This document shows, piece by piece, positions 27,009 to 35,214 of a DNA stretch of 64,000 bases. The DNA comes from Aquabacterium parvum (GTDB lineage: Bacteria > Pseudomonadota > Gammaproteobacteria > Burkholderiales > Burkholderiaceae_C). The notes under the pieces are model-generated. The model did not search any database. It saw nothing but the letters and a program-made list of their open reading frames with translations, and was not told where the DNA came from. The position numbers and the translations under genes are program-made. The DNA lies in the NCBI RefSeq assembly GCF_001447195.1, contig NZ_LFRI01000386.1, positions 248,001 through 312,000 on the forward strand, in the 5' to 3' direction. How positions within the stretch are numbered: the first letter of the stretch is position 1; each line of letters begins with the position of its first letter.

Positions 27009-28868
27009 TCAGGCCGCCGGTGCCTCGGGCACGTCGGGCGCACCAGGCGCATCGGGCGCCACTGCCACCCGGTTGCGCCCGCGCTGTTTGGCCACGTACA
27101 TGGCCTGGTCGGCGCGGTGCAACAAGGCGCCAAAGCCTGGGTCGTCGGCGCGGCACTCGCTCACGCCCAGGCTGGCGGTCAGCCGAAGCCTGAGGTCCTG
27201 GTGCACGGCTTCGCGCTCGGCGATGAGTTCGCGCAGCCGCTCGGCCGTGGTCACCGCCTGCGCCTGGTGGATGCCTGGCAGCAAGATGGCGAATTCTTCG
27301 CCGCCCACGCGGGCCACGAAGTCCACTTCTCGAATGGCTTCTCGGACCACGCTGGCCGCTGTTCTGATGACCGCGTCACCAGCGGCGTGGCCGTGCAGGT
27401 CGTTGACCTGCTTGAACAGGTCGATGTCGAACAGGATGATCGACAGCGGCTGCTGATAGCGTTGGGCGCGGGCCACCTCTCTTGCCGCGACCTCTTCGAA
27501 GCAGCGCCGGTTGGCCACGCCGGTCAGGCCGTCGGTGCGGGCCTGGCGCTCGGCCTCGTCGCGTGCTCGGGCCAGCTCGGCGGTGCGCTCTTGCACCGTG
27601 CGCTCCAGGTCTGCATTGACCTGGGCCAGCATGTCGCTGGCGTGCAGCTTTTGCTCGAGCATGGCTTGCTGCGTGGCGTGGTGCTGATCGCGCAGCAGCT
27701 TGATGCGGTCGCCCAGCGCCAGCGACAGCAGCACCACGTCGATGAGGATGCCGAACTCCGCCGCATGGAAGGTGGCAAAGGTGTAGGGCAGCCAGCCGCT
27801 GACCGTCAGCGCGGTGCACAGGGCGCCGCTCAGGCTGACCATGGTCGCGAGCACGAAAAAGCGCGCGGCGCGGTAGCCATTCCACCATGCGGCCAGGCCC
27901 GCAGCCAGGATCAGTGGCGTGCCCAGGAAGATGAAGTTCACGGGTGCCGCGTTGTAGGCCACCGGGTTGCCCCACCAGGTCACGCCCAGCCAGCAGGCCA
28001 GCAGCAGCACCAGGAAGCCTTGCAGCACCCGGTGCAGGCGGGGCAGGCGTTTCCTGGACTCCAGGAAGGTCATGGAAAACAGCGTGGCCGTGACCTGGAA
28101 AACGAAGATGAAGACGGTGTGCCCCAGGTTGCTCCAGGTGGGCGAGTCGGGCCAGAAGAACTGGAAAGCAAAGCCGCTGTAGGACGCGTTCATGGCGCTG
28201 AAGGCCAGCAGGTACAGGCAGTACCAGGCGTAGTTGGGCTCGCGGGTCCACAGCCAGATGAGCCCGTTGTAGAGCACCATCACGAGCAAGATGCCGTAGA
28301 ACATGCCGTAGTAAGCGGCCCAGCGCTCCTGTTCGGCTGCGAAGGCCTCGGGCTGCCACAGCTCGATCGGCGTCATGAATGCCTGGCGGCTGCTCACGCG
28401 CAGGTAGTGGGTGTGGCGCCCGGGTGCGACGGTCACGTCCAGCACGAAGGCGGGCGTGAGGTGGTCTCTGGCCGAGAAAGGCAGGTCGTCGCCCACCAGG
28501 CGCTCCTGGAAGCCGCCTTGGGCGTCGGCCGAGTACAGGTGAACCGTGTCCAGCCAGGGCGTGCGCAGCACCAGCAGCCTGCGCTGTGGCGTGTTGCCAG
28601 GGTTGTCCAGCGTGAAGCGATACCAATGCGCCGAGCGCGTGAAGCCAAAGCTGGACAGCGCCGAGCCCGCCGGCCGAAAGCCATCGGCCGCGCCCCCTGA
28701 CAGCAGGTCCTGCAGGTTGAGTTGGCCGGACGCGTCTTCGAGCACGTCGGCGGCGGCGTGCACGTTCTGTGAAGCTTGTGCGGGGGTGATGCGCAGCGCG
28801 CCGGCCAAGGCGCTGCCGCAAAGGAGCTGGCTGCACAGCAGCATCAACCAGCACAGGCGTTGGATCAT
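27009..28868 (-). CDS. 7TM-DISM sensor diguanylate cyclase
   Basis: A 619-residue protein with a signal peptide, a periplasmic 7TMR-DISMED2 domain (about 25-170), seven membrane segments (about 180-390), a coiled coil (about 395-445; LERTVQERTAELARARDEAE) and a GGDEF domain (about 450-605) with GGEEF, an accepted active-site variant. It should make cyclic-di-GMP on an external, probably carbohydrate-like, signal. A short Ala/Pro tail (PDAPGAPDVPEAP) ends it. Confidence 0.93.
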   Translation of the reverse strand: MIQRLCWLMLLCSQLLCGSALAGALRITPAQASQNVHAAADVLEDASGQLNLQDLLSGGAADGFRPAGSALSSFGFTRSAHWYRFTLDNPGNTPQRRLLVLRTPWLDTVHLYSADAQGGFQERLVGDDLPFSARDHLTPAFVLDVTVAPGRHTHYLRVSSRQAFMTPIELWQPEAFAAEQERWAAYYGMFYGILLVMVLYNGLIWLWTREPNYAWYCLYLLAFSAMNASYSGFAFQFFWPDSPTWSNLGHTVFIFVFQVTATLFSMTFLESRKRLPRLHRVLQGFLVLLLACWLGVTWWGNPVAYNAAPVNFIFLGTPLILAAGLAAWWNGYRAARFFVLATMVSLSGALCTALTVSGWLPYTFATFHAAEFGILIDVVLLSLALGDRIKLLRDQHHATQQAMLEQKLHASDMLAQVNADLERTVQERTAELARARDEAERQARTDGLTGVANRRCFEEVAAREVARAQRYQQPLSIILFDIDLFKQVNDLHGHAAGDAVIRTAASVVREAIREVDFVARVGGEEFAILLPGIHQAQAVTTAERLRELIAEREAVHQDLRLRLTASLGVSECRADDPGFGALLHRADQAMYVAKQRGRNRVAVAPDAPGAPDVPEAPAA

Positions 28869-29084
28869 CTTGGGCGGCCGCGAGGGGAATGCGAAGGGGT
28901 CCGGGTAGGACGCTGTCAGTCTAGCGAAGTTCCCCGCCTTGCCTCATTTGTCGTTGGCGGCCCCTATTTTGACAACATGAGTGGTCAACGTCGGTCAAAT
29001 GGTGGCAACGTGTCGATTCATCGCCAGATGCGTGCAAATTACCTTGACGGGCAGGCATCCGGGTGGGACAGTAAGGGGTTTTTC

Positions 29085-29573
29085 ATGACAAACCCCAAAC
29101 CGGAGAGCCGTTTGAAGCCCGTGAACCTCGCCCGCCTGGCCCTGATCTGCCTGCCCTGGTTGAGCTGGGTGCCCATGGCCCACGCCGACGGCAGCCCCGT
29201 GGGCACGTGGTGGAGCTTTGACGACGGCGGCAAGCAGCGCAAGGCCGAGATCGTCATCACCGAGCGAGATGGCGTGCTGTCGGGGCGCATCGTTCGCCTG
29301 CTCGATGGCCGCTCGGCCAAGGACCTGCGCTGCGACCTGTGCGACGACGAGCGCAAGGGCGCCCCACTGGCCGGGCTGGAGATCCTGAGCAACCTCAAGG
29401 GTGACCCCGACAACACCGACAAGTGGGCCGGTGGGCAGGTGCTCGACCCGGGTTCGGGCAAGGTTTACAAGGTCGAGATCACCGTGCTGGAGCATGGCCA
29501 GCAGCTCAAGGTGCGCGGCTACCGGGGTGTGCCGGCTTTCGGTCGCACCCAGGTCTGGACGCGCACGCAGTGA
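29085..29573 (+). CDS. DUF2147-family secreted protein
   Basis: A 162-residue product with a signal peptide (about 1-35, ending MAHADG) and the DUF2147 beta-barrel-like domain: GTWWSFDDGGKQRKAEIVI, GRIVRLLDG, a CDLC pair and LKGDPDNTDKWAGGQVLDP. Function unknown in the family. I start at the ATG at 29085, preceded by TAAGGGG; longer in-frame starts exist upstream. The 216 bp before it show no clear promoter. Confidence 0.88.
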   Translation: MTNPKPESRLKPVNLARLALICLPWLSWVPMAHADGSPVGTWWSFDDGGKQRKAEIVITERDGVLSGRIVRLLDGRSAKDLRCDLCDDERKGAPLAGLEILSNLKGDPDNTDKWAGGQVLDPGSGKVYKVEITVLEHGQQLKVRGYRGVPAFGRTQVWTRTQ

Positions 29574-29629
29574 AGTTCGGGCGATGATCGGGGGTGGTCT
29601 CGCGCAGAGACCGAACCGGAACCCGAGAC

Positions 29630-29986
29630 ATGAGCCCAGCCATTCGTTACCTCAACCCCGAGCGCCGCTACTCCGACGCCGCCATCCACGGCAGCGTGGT
29701 GTGGCTGGCCGGCCAGGTGCCCACCGACCCGGATGCCGACATGGCGGGCCAGACCCGTCAGGTGCTCGAGCAGATCGACGCCCTGCTGCTGGAAGCTGGC
29801 AGCTCGCGCGGTCGCATCCTCATGGCCCAGGTCATCGTGCGTGACATCGCCGAGGTGCCGGCCATGAACGAAGTCTGGGAGGCCTGGTTCGACGGCGTGA
29901 CCGCGCCGCCCCGCGCCACCTTCCAGGCGCCGCTGGTGAACCCCGCATGGCGCATCGAGGTCATCGTGACCGCGGCGCTGAACTGA
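29630..29986 (+). CDS. RidA/YjgF-family protein
   Basis: A 118-residue protein of the RidA superfamily, typically enamine/imine deaminases that clear reactive 2-aminoacrylate. Visible are VVWLAGQVPTDPD, VLEQIDALLLEAGSS and a C-terminal VNPAWRIEVIVTA where the family usually has a CRVE-like segment with the catalytic Arg (here WRIE). The ATG at 29630 is preferred over 29594. Lies 14 bp upstream of the next gene. Confidence 0.9.
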   Translation: MSPAIRYLNPERRYSDAAIHGSVVWLAGQVPTDPDADMAGQTRQVLEQIDALLLEAGSSRGRILMAQVIVRDIAEVPAMNEVWEAWFDGVTAPPRATFQAPLVNPAWRIEVIVTAALN

Positions 29987-30000
29987 AGGGCGGGGCGAGC

Positions 30001-30774
30001 ATGGGCGTTGCGCTGTCGAAGCAATGGGAGCGCCTGCTGGGTGCGGGGCAGGGCTCGCTGGTCGTGGCCTGGCACGTGCGTGCGGCCGAAAGCGAATGGG
30101 TGAGCCGGGTCTGGACCTGGGTGCAAGCCCAGGCTGGTTTGTCCGCGCCTGCCATCGCGGTCGATGGCACCGAGGGCTGGCTGCTGTGCTTCGCCCTGCC
30201 ATCGACCCGGTCGGTGGACGAGGCCCGATTGGTGCTGCGCCAGTTGATCCGAGAGGGGTTGCAGCAGGTTGGCGTGACCGTGTCACCCGCCGATGCCGCT
30301 GCCTGGCGTTTCACGTGCTGGCCGGCCGATTCGTCAACCGATGCCCACCAAGACGCCTGGCCCGTGCCCCGCGAGGTCGCGCCCGACCGGTGGTCGGCGT
30401 TCGTCGCCCCTGACCTCGTTCCCGTGTTCGCCGAATCCCCCTGGCTCGATTGCGCACCCAGCGAAGACGGGCAGGCCACGCTGCTGAGCAGGCTATTGCC
30501 CATTCCCGCCGAGCCATGGGCGCGCTGGCTGGCTGCGTCGTCCCGGGATGCGGCCGACGCGCTCGCAGAAACGAACAGCGTTGGCGACGTGCCTGGCCAG
30601 CCCGCTCCGCACCTCGGGGTCCCGCCGGGTTCCTTGGGCGCACCAGCGTCGCCTTCGATCGGTGCGGTGGCGGCCGACGGCCCACGCGCTTTCCTGCTGT
30701 CCGTGATGAACGACCCCAGTGTGGACATGGCCCTGCGCATCGAGGCTGCACGCGTGCTCCTGGCCCACGGGTGA
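30001..30774 (+). CDS. Hypothetical protein, 257 aa
   Basis: A 257-residue soluble protein following RidA by 14 bp, probably in the same transcript. It is Trp- and Pro-rich in the middle (PAEPWARWLAASSRDAADA) and has a low-complexity Gly/Pro/Ala segment near 200-225. No motif or family recognised. GGGCGGGG precedes the ATG. Confidence 0.65.
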   Translation: MGVALSKQWERLLGAGQGSLVVAWHVRAAESEWVSRVWTWVQAQAGLSAPAIAVDGTEGWLLCFALPSTRSVDEARLVLRQLIREGLQQVGVTVSPADAAAWRFTCWPADSSTDAHQDAWPVPREVAPDRWSAFVAPDLVPVFAESPWLDCAPSEDGQATLLSRLLPIPAEPWARWLAASSRDAADALAETNSVGDVPGQPAPHLGVPPGSLGAPASPSIGAVAADGPRAFLLSVMNDPSVDMALRIEAARVLLAHG

Positions 30775-30910
30775 TCGGATCGGACAAGGGGGTGATCGGA
30801 TCGGACATCGGTGTCCAGATGCGATGCCGCATACCCGGGGCGTCCCGGAGAGGCGAGTGAGCAGGCCGCTGACAGAATCGCCGCGATCAGGCATTCAGGA
30901 GGTCCTCACC

Positions 30911-32035
30911 ATGCAGCTCATCGACACCGATCCGGCGCCACCTTTGCGCGCCTCCACCGACGGCCGCGGCACCGCGCTGCTGCTGGCCCGCGCCGGCGAC
31001 CGGCGCTTCCCGCCTTCCAAGCTGTCGGTGCTGCTGGGGGTGATGACCGAGCTGGGCGCCGACCCGCACGAGGTGCTCGCGGGCACCGGCCTGCTGCCGG
31101 AGAACGTCGGCAACCCTTTCACCATGACCTCGTGTGCGCAGTTCTTGCGCGCCAGCCGCAACGCGGTGCGCCTCTTGCCCCGTGCCGACCTCGGCCTGCG
31201 CGTGGGTGAGCGCCTGGGCGTGACGCACTACGGCATGTATGGCTACGCGCTGCTGTGCTCGGAGTCGCTGCGCCAGGTCTGGGAGCGCGCCATCCGCTAT
31301 CACCCGCTCTCGGGCGGCATGCTGCCCTTGCGCTGGGAGGTGCAGGGCGATGAAGCGGTGTGGACCTTCCCTGACCGCGCGGCCTTTCCCTGGCCCGATG
31401 TCGATGAAGCGCTCTACCGTTTCATGATCGACCTGCAACTGGCGGCCCATGTGCGCATCGGCCAGGACGTGATGGGCGAGTCCTTTGTCCCCAAGCAAGC
31501 GGGCTACATCGGGCAGGCGCCAGCAGACGTCAGCCACTGGGAGCGCGTGCTGCACGCCCCCGTCGTGTTCGGCCAGTCGACCAACACCCTGCGCTTTGAC
31601 GCCAACTTGCTCACGCGTGCGCCCCAACTCGCCCACCCGATCACGGCTTCTCACCTGTCGGTGCAATGCGCTCGGTTGCTGGAAGAGGCCAGCTGGGGCG
31701 CGGGCATGACCCGACGCGTCTACGAAGAACTCACCCGGCACGGCGGCCGCTTTCCCTCCATCGAAGAGGTGGCCAGTCGCCTGTGCATGACCTCGCGCAC
31801 CCTGCGTCGCCGGCTGGAGGCCGAGGGCGCCGGCTTCTCCGAGCTGCTCGCTGCGGTGCGCAAGCGCCTGGCGATCGACTACCTGGTGGGCACGCGCTTG
31901 AGCACCGAAGACATCGCCGAGGCGCTGGGCTTCAGCGACGTGGTGAGCTTTCGCCACGCCTTCAAGCGCTGGACGGGCCTGACACCGCGCGAGTACCGCA
32001 TGGCACAGGACGGCGCTCGTTTGCACCTGCAGTGA
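30911..32035 (+). CDS. AraC-family transcriptional regulator
   Basis: A 374-residue OruR/ArgR-type AraC regulator: arabinose-binding-like domain (about 35-230; GYALLCSESLRQVWERA) and a C-terminal helix-turn-helix (about 285-365; VASRLCMTSRTLRRRLEAEG, IAEALGFSDVVSFRHAFKR). AGGAGG precedes the ATG at 30911. It lies 167 bp upstream of the PETase-like gene in the same direction and could regulate it, an inference from position. Confidence 0.93.
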   Translation: MQLIDTDPAPPLRASTDGRGTALLLARAGDRRFPPSKLSVLLGVMTELGADPHEVLAGTGLLPENVGNPFTMTSCAQFLRASRNAVRLLPRADLGLRVGERLGVTHYGMYGYALLCSESLRQVWERAIRYHPLSGGMLPLRWEVQGDEAVWTFPDRAAFPWPDVDEALYRFMIDLQLAAHVRIGQDVMGESFVPKQAGYIGQAPADVSHWERVLHAPVVFGQSTNTLRFDANLLTRAPQLAHPITASHLSVQCARLLEEASWGAGMTRRVYEELTRHGGRFPSIEEVASRLCMTSRTLRRRLEAEGAGFSELLAAVRKRLAIDYLVGTRLSTEDIAEALGFSDVVSFRHAFKRWTGLTPREYRMAQDGARLHLQ

Positions 32036-32202
32036 CCGGGTTTTCCTGATCCCCCACTGTCCCTTTGGGTCTGCTTTTTGTCCGTGGTGTTTCTTCACGG
32101 TCCTGATGTCGGCAAGCACAGTGCATGGGCCCCGTTGAGTCGGCTTCGGCCGCCGCAGCGGGCTCCGTCAACGATGCACCCAACCGACCCACAAGAGGAC
32201 AC

Positions 32203-33042
32203 ATGAAGAACGCACCCATCCGCTCTGTTTTGGCCACCTGCCTGGTGGCCGCCGCTGCCAGCGCCTTGGCTCAGACCACGGCGCCGACCTCCGCATCCCT
32301 CAATGCCTCGGCCGGCCCGCTCAGCGTGAGCACCGCTTCCGTCACCGCGCCGCGCGGTTTCGGTGGCGGCACCATCTACTACCCGACCACCCAGGCGCGC
32401 TACGGCGTCATCGCCATCAGCCCTGGCTTCACCGCCACCCAGATCAGCATCGCCTGGCTGGGCCGCCGCATCGCCACACACGGCTTCGTGGTCATCACCC
32501 TCAACACCCTGACCACGCTCGACCAACCCGACAGCCGGGCCAACCAGCTGATGGCCGCGCTCAACCACGTCATCAACTCGTCGAGCTCGGCCGTCAAGGC
32601 GCGCATCGACACCAGCCGCCTGGCCGTGGCGGGGCACTCGATGGGTGGCGGCGGTGCGCTGATCGCCGCGCGCGACAACCCCACGCTCAAGGCCTCCTAC
32701 CCGCTGACGCCCTGGAACATCAACTCGGCCTTCACGACCGTGCGTGTGCCGACGATGATCGTCGGGGCCGATGGCGACACCATCGCGCCCGTGGGCACCC
32801 ATGCGCGGCCTTTCTATGCGGCGTTGCCCGGCGCCACCTCGAAGGCCTATGGCGAACTCAACGGCGCCACGCATTTCTCGCCGAACTCGACCAACACACC
32901 GATCGGTCGCTATGGCGTGGCCTGGATGAAGCGCTTCCTCGATGGCGACACCCGCTACTCGACCTTCCTGTGCGGCACCGAGCACACGCGATACGCGACG
33001 GCGCTGGTCTTCGATCGCTACAACCAGAACTGTCCTTACTGA
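32203..33042 (+). CDS. Secreted PETase/cutinase-like polyester hydrolase
   Basis: A 279-residue alpha/beta hydrolase with signal peptide (about 1-23, ending SALA) that aligns by eye almost throughout with Ideonella sakaiensis PETase: [50 protein letters not shown]. The triad is Ser146 (GHSMGGG), Asp192 (GDTIAP) and His224 (THFSPN). Relative to PETase, the oxyanion Tyr87 is Phe76, Trp159 is His145, Ser238 is Phe225, and the extra Cys203-Cys239 bridge is absent; Cys257 and Cys277 keep the second bridge. Trp171 matches the mobile Trp185. This is closer to ordinary type I cutinase-like enzymes. AGAGGA precedes the ATG. Confidence 0.93.
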   Translation: MKNAPIRSVLATCLVAAAASALAQTTAPTSASLNASAGPLSVSTASVTAPRGFGGGTIYYPTTQARYGVIAISPGFTATQISIAWLGRRIATHGFVVITLNTLTTLDQPDSRANQLMAALNHVINSSSSAVKARIDTSRLAVAGHSMGGGGALIAARDNPTLKASYPLTPWNINSAFTTVRVPTMIVGADGDTIAPVGTHARPFYAALPGATSKAYGELNGATHFSPNSTNTPIGRYGVAWMKRFLDGDTRYSTFLCGTEHTRYATALVFDRYNQNCPY

Positions 33043-33055
33043 TCGGAGGCGCGCC

Positions 33056-33784
33056 ATGGTCATCTCGATCACGTCGCGCCGCCGGCCATGGTCCGGGCCT
33101 GCCCTCGCGCTGTTGGCGCTGGTCGGCCTGGCGACCCTGGCCCTGGCTGGCTGGCTGGGGGTGTTTTCGGGCGGCGCTCCACCCGCGGCGAAAGCACCCC
33201 TGGTCCAGCCGCCTGGTCCGGATCGCTGGATCCAGCCTGAGGTGCCGGTGCCAGGGCAGCAAAGCGGCTTTTCTTCCGGGGTGTCTGTTGGTGATGAGGG
33301 CCCGGTGCGCATTGGCACGGTCAAGCCCTTTCGCACCGATGCCTCGGGTGCCTTGATGCTGGATGCCGACACGGTGGTGACGCTGGAGCAACTGGTGGCC
33401 TTCAGCACCCCCGATCAGCTGACAGCCCTGGCCCGCGAAGCCGCCGCTGGCTTGTCGCCCGGCTTGCAGGCACAGGCGCTGGAGCTGGCGCAACGGTTCG
33501 ACCGCTACCAGGAGGCCGTTCGTCAGCGCATCCAGTCGGAGCAGGCGCCCACCACGGTGGACGACATGGCCCGTGACCTGCAAGCCCTGCAGGTGATGCG
33601 CCACGATCACTTCGGCGCTCAGGCCGCTTTGCTGATGTTCGGTGACCAGGAGGCCGTGACCGCCCGGCTCATCGAGCTGATGAGGCAGGACACCCTGGTG
33701 GAGACGCCCCTCGAAGAGCGGGCCATGCGTGCGCAGGCGCGCTTGCTGGCGGAGCGCAACGGACGCGACAGCGGCGGCGGCTGA
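33056..33784 (+). CDS. Short lipase-chaperone (LifO)-like membrane-anchored protein
   Basis: A 242-residue protein with an N-terminal membrane anchor (about 9-35; ALALLALVGLATLALAGWLG), a Pro-rich linker and a helical domain resembling lipase foldases: SGALMLDADTVVTLEQLVAF, then ALELAQRFDRYQEAVRQ and DHFGAQAALLMFGDQEAVTAR. It is much shorter than typical LifO/LipB (about 340) and lacks the classical RxxFDYF motif at that spot. It starts 14 bp after the PETase-like gene with GGAGG, so the pair is surely an operon; a role in folding the esterase in the periplasm is the natural inference. Confidence 0.7.
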   Translation: MVISITSRRRPWSGPALALLALVGLATLALAGWLGVFSGGAPPAAKAPLVQPPGPDRWIQPEVPVPGQQSGFSSGVSVGDEGPVRIGTVKPFRTDASGALMLDADTVVTLEQLVAFSTPDQLTALAREAAAGLSPGLQAQALELAQRFDRYQEAVRQRIQSEQAPTTVDDMARDLQALQVMRHDHFGAQAALLMFGDQEAVTARLIELMRQDTLVETPLEERAMRAQARLLAERNGRDSGGG

Positions 33785-33808
33785 CAGGCGCTGCCAGCCT
33801 TCTCTGGC

Positions 33809-35116
33809 TCAGCGCTCGGGGGGGCGAACCTGTGAAGCGAAGGCGAAATCAGGGAGGGCCAGCGTGGCCTCGGCCACATCCAGCAGCCGCTTGTTGTGGT
33901 CCATCGAGGCCTTTTGCAATGCGCGAAAGGCCTCTTCTTCGCTCAGGCCCAGGCGCGACATCAGCGCGCCTTTCGCCCGCTCGATGACCTTGCGCTCGTG
34001 CAGGGCGCGGCGCGCGGTGTCGAGCTCGGACTCCATGCGGCTGAGCCGGGCGGACTGATCCTGCAGCAGCTCGACCAGGGCCGAACCCGCCCCTGCGCCC
34101 GGCGCGTCTTTCAGGCCATCGGGCAGGTTCGACAGCACGGGTGCTTCGGATTGTTCGGCGTCGTTGAAGAAGCGGTCGACCGCGTGGCTGTGTCGCGGCG
34201 GGTTCTGGCGCAGGCGCTCGAGCAGGCCCTCGGAGTCTTGCAGGTCTTGCTCGGTGGCGCGGATCTGGGCGTCGCAGTCGTGGCGAACGGCGTGCACCAG
34301 GGCCACGAGCATGTTTTCCATCTCACCGATGCGCGCGCTGGTGACCTCGAACCAGCTTTCGCTCAAAGCGGTGTCGAGCTTGGCGCCGGCGCGTGCCGTG
34401 CACAGGCTGCGGCGCAAGCGTTCGAGCTGTGCCATGTTGGGCGTGAGCTGCGACTGCTGCCAGCGTCCGCGCAAGGTCGGGTCGGTGAATTCTTCGAAGA
34501 CGTGCAGGCTGCGCTCCTGCGCGTCGATGAGGTGGATGACGCGCTGCTGCTCGGCCTCGCTGCACTGCCCGGAGGCGAAGAGCTGGGCGCCGACAGCGCG
34601 CTCCTGACCGGCGGCCTCTTTGCCCTGAACCAGGTGAACAAAGGCCACCAACAGGCGCGAGATGCCAGGGTGCAGCGTGGCATCGGCCACGTGGAAGATG
34701 AGCTCCACCAAGCCGGCGATCAGGCGGCTGTAAGCCGTCACCGCAGCGTGGGCGGTGACCGTGTGTTGCACAGTCTGGGCGCGCAGGCTGGTGAGGGCGT
34801 CGAGGTCCAGCACCACCCAGGCCATCAGCGAGAGCATGCGCGCAGACGCGCCCGCCTCGGGGGCGAGTTGCGCCTCGAACAGCTCGCGCAGGCGAGCCTC
34901 GATGGGCGTGACCGACTCGAGCGTGGCCTGGCGTTCGCTGGCGAAACGCTGCCCGCTGGAGGCCAGGTAGATGCTGGTGGCCCCGCGCTCGCGCTGCAAG
35001 GCGTGGATCAGCTGCCCGATGACATCGACCAGCTCGATGCGGCCGGCGAGGTGCCGGATGCCCTCCAGCTCCAATTGCTTGGCGCGCAGGACGAGGCTGG
35101 AGACGGACAGGGACAT
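33809..35116 (-). CDS. nasR: NasR-like nitrate/nitrite-responsive antiterminator (NIT + ANTAR)
   Basis: A 435-residue protein with an N-terminal NIT sensor domain (about 25-330; LIHALQRERGATSIYLASSG) and a C-terminal ANTAR RNA-binding domain (about 365-425; VIERAKGALMSRLGLSEEEA). NasR proteins bind nitrate or nitrite and release leader terminators of assimilation operons. The upstream extension to 35200 is not needed; the ATG at 35116 fits best. It sits at the end of the nir cluster on the same strand. Confidence 0.92.
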   Translation of the reverse strand: MSLSVSSLVLRAKQLELEGIRHLAGRIELVDVIGQLIHALQRERGATSIYLASSGQRFASERQATLESVTPIEARLRELFEAQLAPEAGASARMLSLMAWVVLDLDALTSLRAQTVQHTVTAHAAVTAYSRLIAGLVELIFHVADATLHPGISRLLVAFVHLVQGKEAAGQERAVGAQLFASGQCSEAEQQRVIHLIDAQERSLHVFEEFTDPTLRGRWQQSQLTPNMAQLERLRRSLCTARAGAKLDTALSESWFEVTSARIGEMENMLVALVHAVRHDCDAQIRATEQDLQDSEGLLERLRQNPPRHSHAVDRFFNDAEQSEAPVLSNLPDGLKDAPGAGAGSALVELLQDQSARLSRMESELDTARRALHERKVIERAKGALMSRLGLSEEEAFRALQKASMDHNKRLLDVAEATLALPDFAFASQVRPPER

Positions 35117-35214
35117 GGCTTGGGGCAAGGGGCGTCGGACAAGCCTGATTGTCCCTGCTTTGCTCCGGTCTGGCGAGGGGGGCGATGCGGAAGTTGGCAT
35201 GGCAATGGGTGAGG

